Part shown: positions 5,248 through 7,583 of the stretch, piece after piece
Layout of the letters: each line of letters opens with the position of its first letter
How positions within the stretch are numbered: position 1 is the first letter of the stretch
Assembly (NCBI GenBank): GCA_963205035.1
Contig: CAUJII010000209.1
Coordinates: forward strand, 1 to 7,583
Length of the DNA: 7,583 bases
Direction: 5' to 3'
From: Spirochaetota bacterium
GTDB lineage: Bacteria > Spirochaetota > Leptospiria > Turneriellales > Turneriellaceae
Position numbers and translations under genes: made by a program
Notes under the pieces: generated by a model
Databases searched by the model: none
What the model saw: the letters and a program-made list of their open reading frames with translations, nothing else
What the model was told of the DNA's origin: nothing

Positions 5248-7167
5248 ATGGTGATGAACTCCCCACTTTACGCTAAATTCTCGACGATTGACTCGCCCGA
5301 AGCGTTGAAAAAGCTGAAGCTCGCGGAGTTACCCGCGTTCTGCAATTATTTGCGTGAATTCATCTTGCAGACAGTCGCGGCGAGCGGAGGGCATCTGTCT
5401 TCCAATTTAGGTTCGATCGAGATTACGGTCGCGCTCCATTACGTATTTAACTCACCCTTCGACCGCATCGTTTGGGATGTCGGCCACCAGTGTTACGCAC
5501 ACAAAGTTCTGACAAGTCGCAAAGATGCTCTCTCGACAATCAGAAAGACCGGCGGCCTCTCAGGGTTTCCCAAGCGTTCTGAATCGAAGCACGATCTCTA
5601 CAACACCGGCCACGCGGGCACGGCGATTTCACAAGCGATGGGCGAGGCGGTTGCAGCGTCGCTTCTCAAGAAGAAAGGCGAGAAGCAACCCGTTGCAATA
5701 GCCGTTGTCGGCGACGCTTCGATAGTCACTGGAATGTCTTTTGAAGCGATGAACCACGCGGGTGGTCTGCGCACTCCGATGCTCGTTATCTTAAACGATA
5801 ACGAAATGAGCATCTCAAAAAATGTGGGAGCAATTAGTTATCGCCTGACGCAACTCATCAACACCAGACTGTATCGAAGAAGCAAGCGAGGCTTTGTTAA
5901 TTTCATTGCAAAGATTCCTCTTGTCGGAAGTGTCATCAACCGCATTGCAAAAAGATTTCGAATGACGATGAAGTCTTTGGCGACAGACCACCAGTTCTTT
6001 GGCGAGTTGGGTTTCCGTTACTTGGGCCCTATCGACGGGCACGATGTGACACGCGTCGTCAATGTCCTGGAATCTCTGCCGCCGATTGAAGAGCCGATTC
6101 TTCTGCACATCGTGACGAAAAAAGGTTTTGGTTATAGCTTTGCTGAAAAAGATCCTATTGAATACCACGGTGTCGGAGTTTTTGATACCGCACAAGGTAT
6201 CCAGAAGAAAGCGAGTAACAATCGGAGTCTAAGCAAAATAGTCGGAGAGACTCTGACACATTTGGGTCGAAAAGACGACAAGGTTGTTGCGATTACTCCC
6301 GCGATGAAAGAAGGTTCGGGCCTCACATCTTTCGCGACCGCATTCCCCGAGAGATTTTTCGACGCGGGTATTGCAGAACAGCACGCGACGGCATTCGCGG
6401 GTGCGCTGGCAAGTGCAGGTGTGAAACCGTTTCTCTGCATCTATTCGACCTTCTTGCAGCGCGGTTACGATCAACTGGTGCAAGACATCGCCCTCATGGA
6501 TTTACCCGTGCGCATCGTTATCGACCGTGCGGGTTGTGTCGGTCAAGACGGAGAAACACACCAAGGCTTTTACGATATTGCGTTCATGGCGGCTCTTCCC
6601 CATATCCGCATTCTGTCGGCGCGCGACGCCGAAGAGTTAGTGCGCATGCTCGCGTTCATGCGCACGTACGACGAACACCCGATTGCGGTCCGCTTTCCCA
6701 AGAAAGAATTTGCAATCTTCGACATAGCCGCGCTTCTAAAAAAGAAATCCACCAAACCCTATAACCCGTTTGAAGCAGAATTGCTTCAGCCCGGCTCGCA
6801 AGTTCTTTTGCTCAGTGAAGGGACTTTTGCCGCGAAGGCTCTTGAGGTGCGCGAGATTTTGGCAACGAAAAAAATCTCTACGGCGGTGATGGATGTCCGT
6901 GCGTTGCATCCTTTGCCAATCGCGCAAATTTTGAAATCGGTAAAAAACAAAAAACTCTTAGTGACGATAGAGAATCACGGACTCACCGGCGGTCTGGCCG
7001 ACTTAACGGCAAAGGCATTGGCTAAAGAGAGCGTGTCGGTGAAACACTTAGCGTTTGGTTATCCCTCTGAAGTTGTGCCGCACGGTTCGATTGCAGAGAT
7101 TGAAGAGGCGTATGGACTCACACCGCCAAAGATTGCGCATGAGATCTTAAAAAAGCTGCGGCGTTAA
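5248..7167 (+). CDS. dxs: 1-deoxy-D-xylulose-5-phosphate synthase (DXS)
   Basis: DXS condenses pyruvate with glyceraldehyde 3-phosphate, using thiamine diphosphate and Mg2+, to make DXP, the first intermediate of the MEP isoprenoid pathway and a precursor of thiamine and pyridoxal phosphate. The 639-residue length is normal (E. coli 620). Landmarks are SGGHLSSNLG with His49, WDVGHQCYAHK with His80, SGFPKRSES at 105-113, the ThDP/Mg motif VGDASIVTGMSFEAMNH at 154-170 continuing to LNDNEMSIS at 182-190, GPIDGHD at 260-266, the catalytic Glu377 in DAGIAEQHATAFAGALA, YSTFLQRGYDQ at 399-409 and DRAG with GETHQG in the pyrimidine domain. The C-terminal transketolase-like domain follows. The ThDP motif reads GDA where most DXS have GDG; the Mg-binding Asp156 and Asn185 region are kept. 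The gene closes the selD unit. Its TAA overlaps the stop of the opposing gene at 7164-7166. Confidence 0.97.
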   Translation: MVMNSPLYAKFSTIDSPEALKKLKLAELPAFCNYLREFILQTVAASGGHLSSNLGSIEITVALHYVFNSPFDRIVWDVGHQCYAHKVLTSRKDALSTIRKTGGLSGFPKRSESKHDLYNTGHAGTAISQAMGEAVAASLLKKKGEKQPVAIAVVGDASIVTGMSFEAMNHAGGLRTPMLVILNDNEMSISKNVGAISYRLTQLINTRLYRRSKRGFVNFIAKIPLVGSVINRIAKRFRMTMKSLATDHQFFGELGFRYLGPIDGHDVTRVVNVLESLPPIEEPILLHIVTKKGFGYSFAEKDPIEYHGVGVFDTAQGIQKKASNNRSLSKIVGETLTHLGRKDDKVVAITPAMKEGSGLTSFATAFPERFFDAGIAEQHATAFAGALASAGVKPFLCIYSTFLQRGYDQLVQDIALMDLPVRIVIDRAGCVGQDGETHQGFYDIAFMAALPHIRILSARDAEELVRMLAFMRTYDEHPIAVRFPKKEFAIFDIAALLKKKSTKPYNPFEAELLQPGSQVLLLSEGTFAAKALEVREILATKKISTAVMDVRALHPLPIAQILKSVKNKKLLVTIENHGLTGGLADLTAKALAKESVSVKHLAFGYPSEVVPHGSIAEIEEAYGLTPPKIAHEILKKLRR

Positions 7168-7580
7168 GCTAAAGGCTGAATCTTCTTCGAGATTTTTTCG
7201 TGCATAATAGGGTCGATGAGCGGGTCGATGATGAACACGATGCGTCGCAAGAAATCTTGCCCTAAATGGATCCGGATGCGTCTCGGGTCTTCGCGGAACG
7301 AATCGACTTGAAAAAGCGGAAAGAGGATGCCGTTTGAACGCTGCGCAGTCATGTTGACGAATCCCAACCGTTGCACTTCGGCGCGACTCTGGTAACGACC
7401 CACTTCAAGAATTCGCACAACTTCAAAATATGTTTGACCGCTCGCCATTTGGAGTGCAACGATGAGTAAATCGTCTTTGCGCAGAATTTTTTGATTGTGA
7501 CTAAGTGAAATAGCGATATAATCCAGAAAATCACGAATGACTTTCGCTCCGTATTGAAAATACGACGTATTGATAATCAT
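7164..7580 (-). CDS. Unrecognised protein, possibly 5'-partial
   Basis: I do not recognise this protein. It is 138 residues from the ATG at 7580, but the frame stays open to the window edge (the preceding codon is CGC), so the true start may lie outside. Codon choice resembles the neighbours and no competing plus-strand gene occupies the region, which supports it being real. The sequence is soluble-looking and slightly basic. An N-terminal helical segment (FQYGAKVIRDFLDYIAISL, about 8-26) is followed by an alternating hydrophobic/polar region (DDLLIVALQ, YFEVVRILEVGRY), an Arg-rich part near 98-115 (REDPRRIRIHLGQDFLRR) and a hydrophobic VFIIDPLIDPIM near 114-125. There is no signal peptide, zinc motif or obvious catalytic motif. 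Its stop codon (complement of 7164-7166) overlaps that of dxs, so the two mRNAs would be complementary at their ends. Confidence 0.65.
   Translation of the reverse strand: MIINTSYFQYGAKVIRDFLDYIAISLSHNQKILRKDDLLIVALQMASGQTYFEVVRILEVGRYQSRAEVQRLGFVNMTAQRSNGILFPLFQVDSFREDPRRIRIHLGQDFLRRIVFIIDPLIDPIMHEKISKKIQPLA
7178..7198 (+). terminator. Weak terminator-like hairpin after dxs
   Basis: Eleven bases past the dxs stop, AATCT at 7179-7183 pairs with AGATT at 7190-7194 across a 6-base loop, a G-T pair can extend it by one, and the right arm runs into TTTTTT ending at 7198. The form is that of an intrinsic terminator, but the stem is short and AT-rich, and it lies inside the coding sequence of the opposing gene. 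On the minus strand, AGCT copies at 7154-7157 and 7167-7170 could form a 4-bp stem followed by a run of six T (A run 7149-7154), an even weaker candidate for the opposing gene. Confidence 0.3.
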
Positions 7581-7583
7581 GCG

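Noticed and set aside
1..7583. Possible defence system, phage, insertion sequence or CRISPR content
   Set aside because: Every sizeable interval is filled by metabolic or conserved chromosomal genes; no transposase, integrase, nuclease, toxin-antitoxin pair, long repeat or repeat-spacer pattern is visible.

Overview
The window is an ordinary stretch of bacterial chromosome of about 50% GC. It is densely packed with single-copy metabolic and housekeeping genes. I see no mobile element, CRISPR array, rRNA, tRNA or phage gene. The products look fully bacterial: a YafJ-type amidotransferase, an MgtC/SapB membrane protein, TrpRS, SelD and DXS. The phylum cannot be fixed from the sequence. YafJ and SelD look close to the proteobacterial proteins, while the TrpRS resembles the long form I associate with actinobacteria and some other lineages. 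Many starts are GTG and most lack a clear Shine-Dalgarno sequence.

Layout from left to right. (1) 1-288 is the 3' end of a plus-strand gene, possibly a DUF4139-like C-terminal domain, ending in a 7-bp inverted repeat. (2) 351-1139 is a YafJ-type class II glutamine amidotransferase, plus strand. (3) 1114-1785 is an MgtC/SapB family membrane protein on the minus strand, overlapping yafJ tail to tail by 26 bp. (4) 1864-2709 is a membrane-anchored DUF6544/DUF6920-like protein, plus strand, divergent from the MgtC gene. (5) 2713-3822 is tryptophanyl-tRNA synthetase, minus strand, only 3 bp from the previous gene's stop. (6) 3909-4940 is selD, 4987-5232 a small Trm112/UPF0434-like protein and 5248-7167 dxs. 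These three are co-directional with gaps of 46 and 15 bp and probably form one transcript. (7) 7164-7580 is an unrecognised minus-strand gene whose stop codon overlaps that of dxs and whose 5' end may lie outside the window.

Functionally the genes do not form one system. SelD makes selenophosphate, so the organism probably makes selenoproteins or 2-selenouridine tRNA, but no other selenium gene lies here. DXS commits the cell to the MEP isoprenoid route. TrpRS charges tRNA-Trp. The others are a putative glutaminase-type enzyme, a membrane protein of the Mg2+/virulence-associated MgtC family, and proteins of unknown role.

I found no convincing new biological system. The points most worth a second look are the Trm112-like protein that has lost its zinc-type cysteine pair and sits between selD and dxs, the GDA variant of the thiamine-diphosphate motif in DXS, three tail-to-tail gene pairs with no room for terminators, and the unidentified gene at the right edge.
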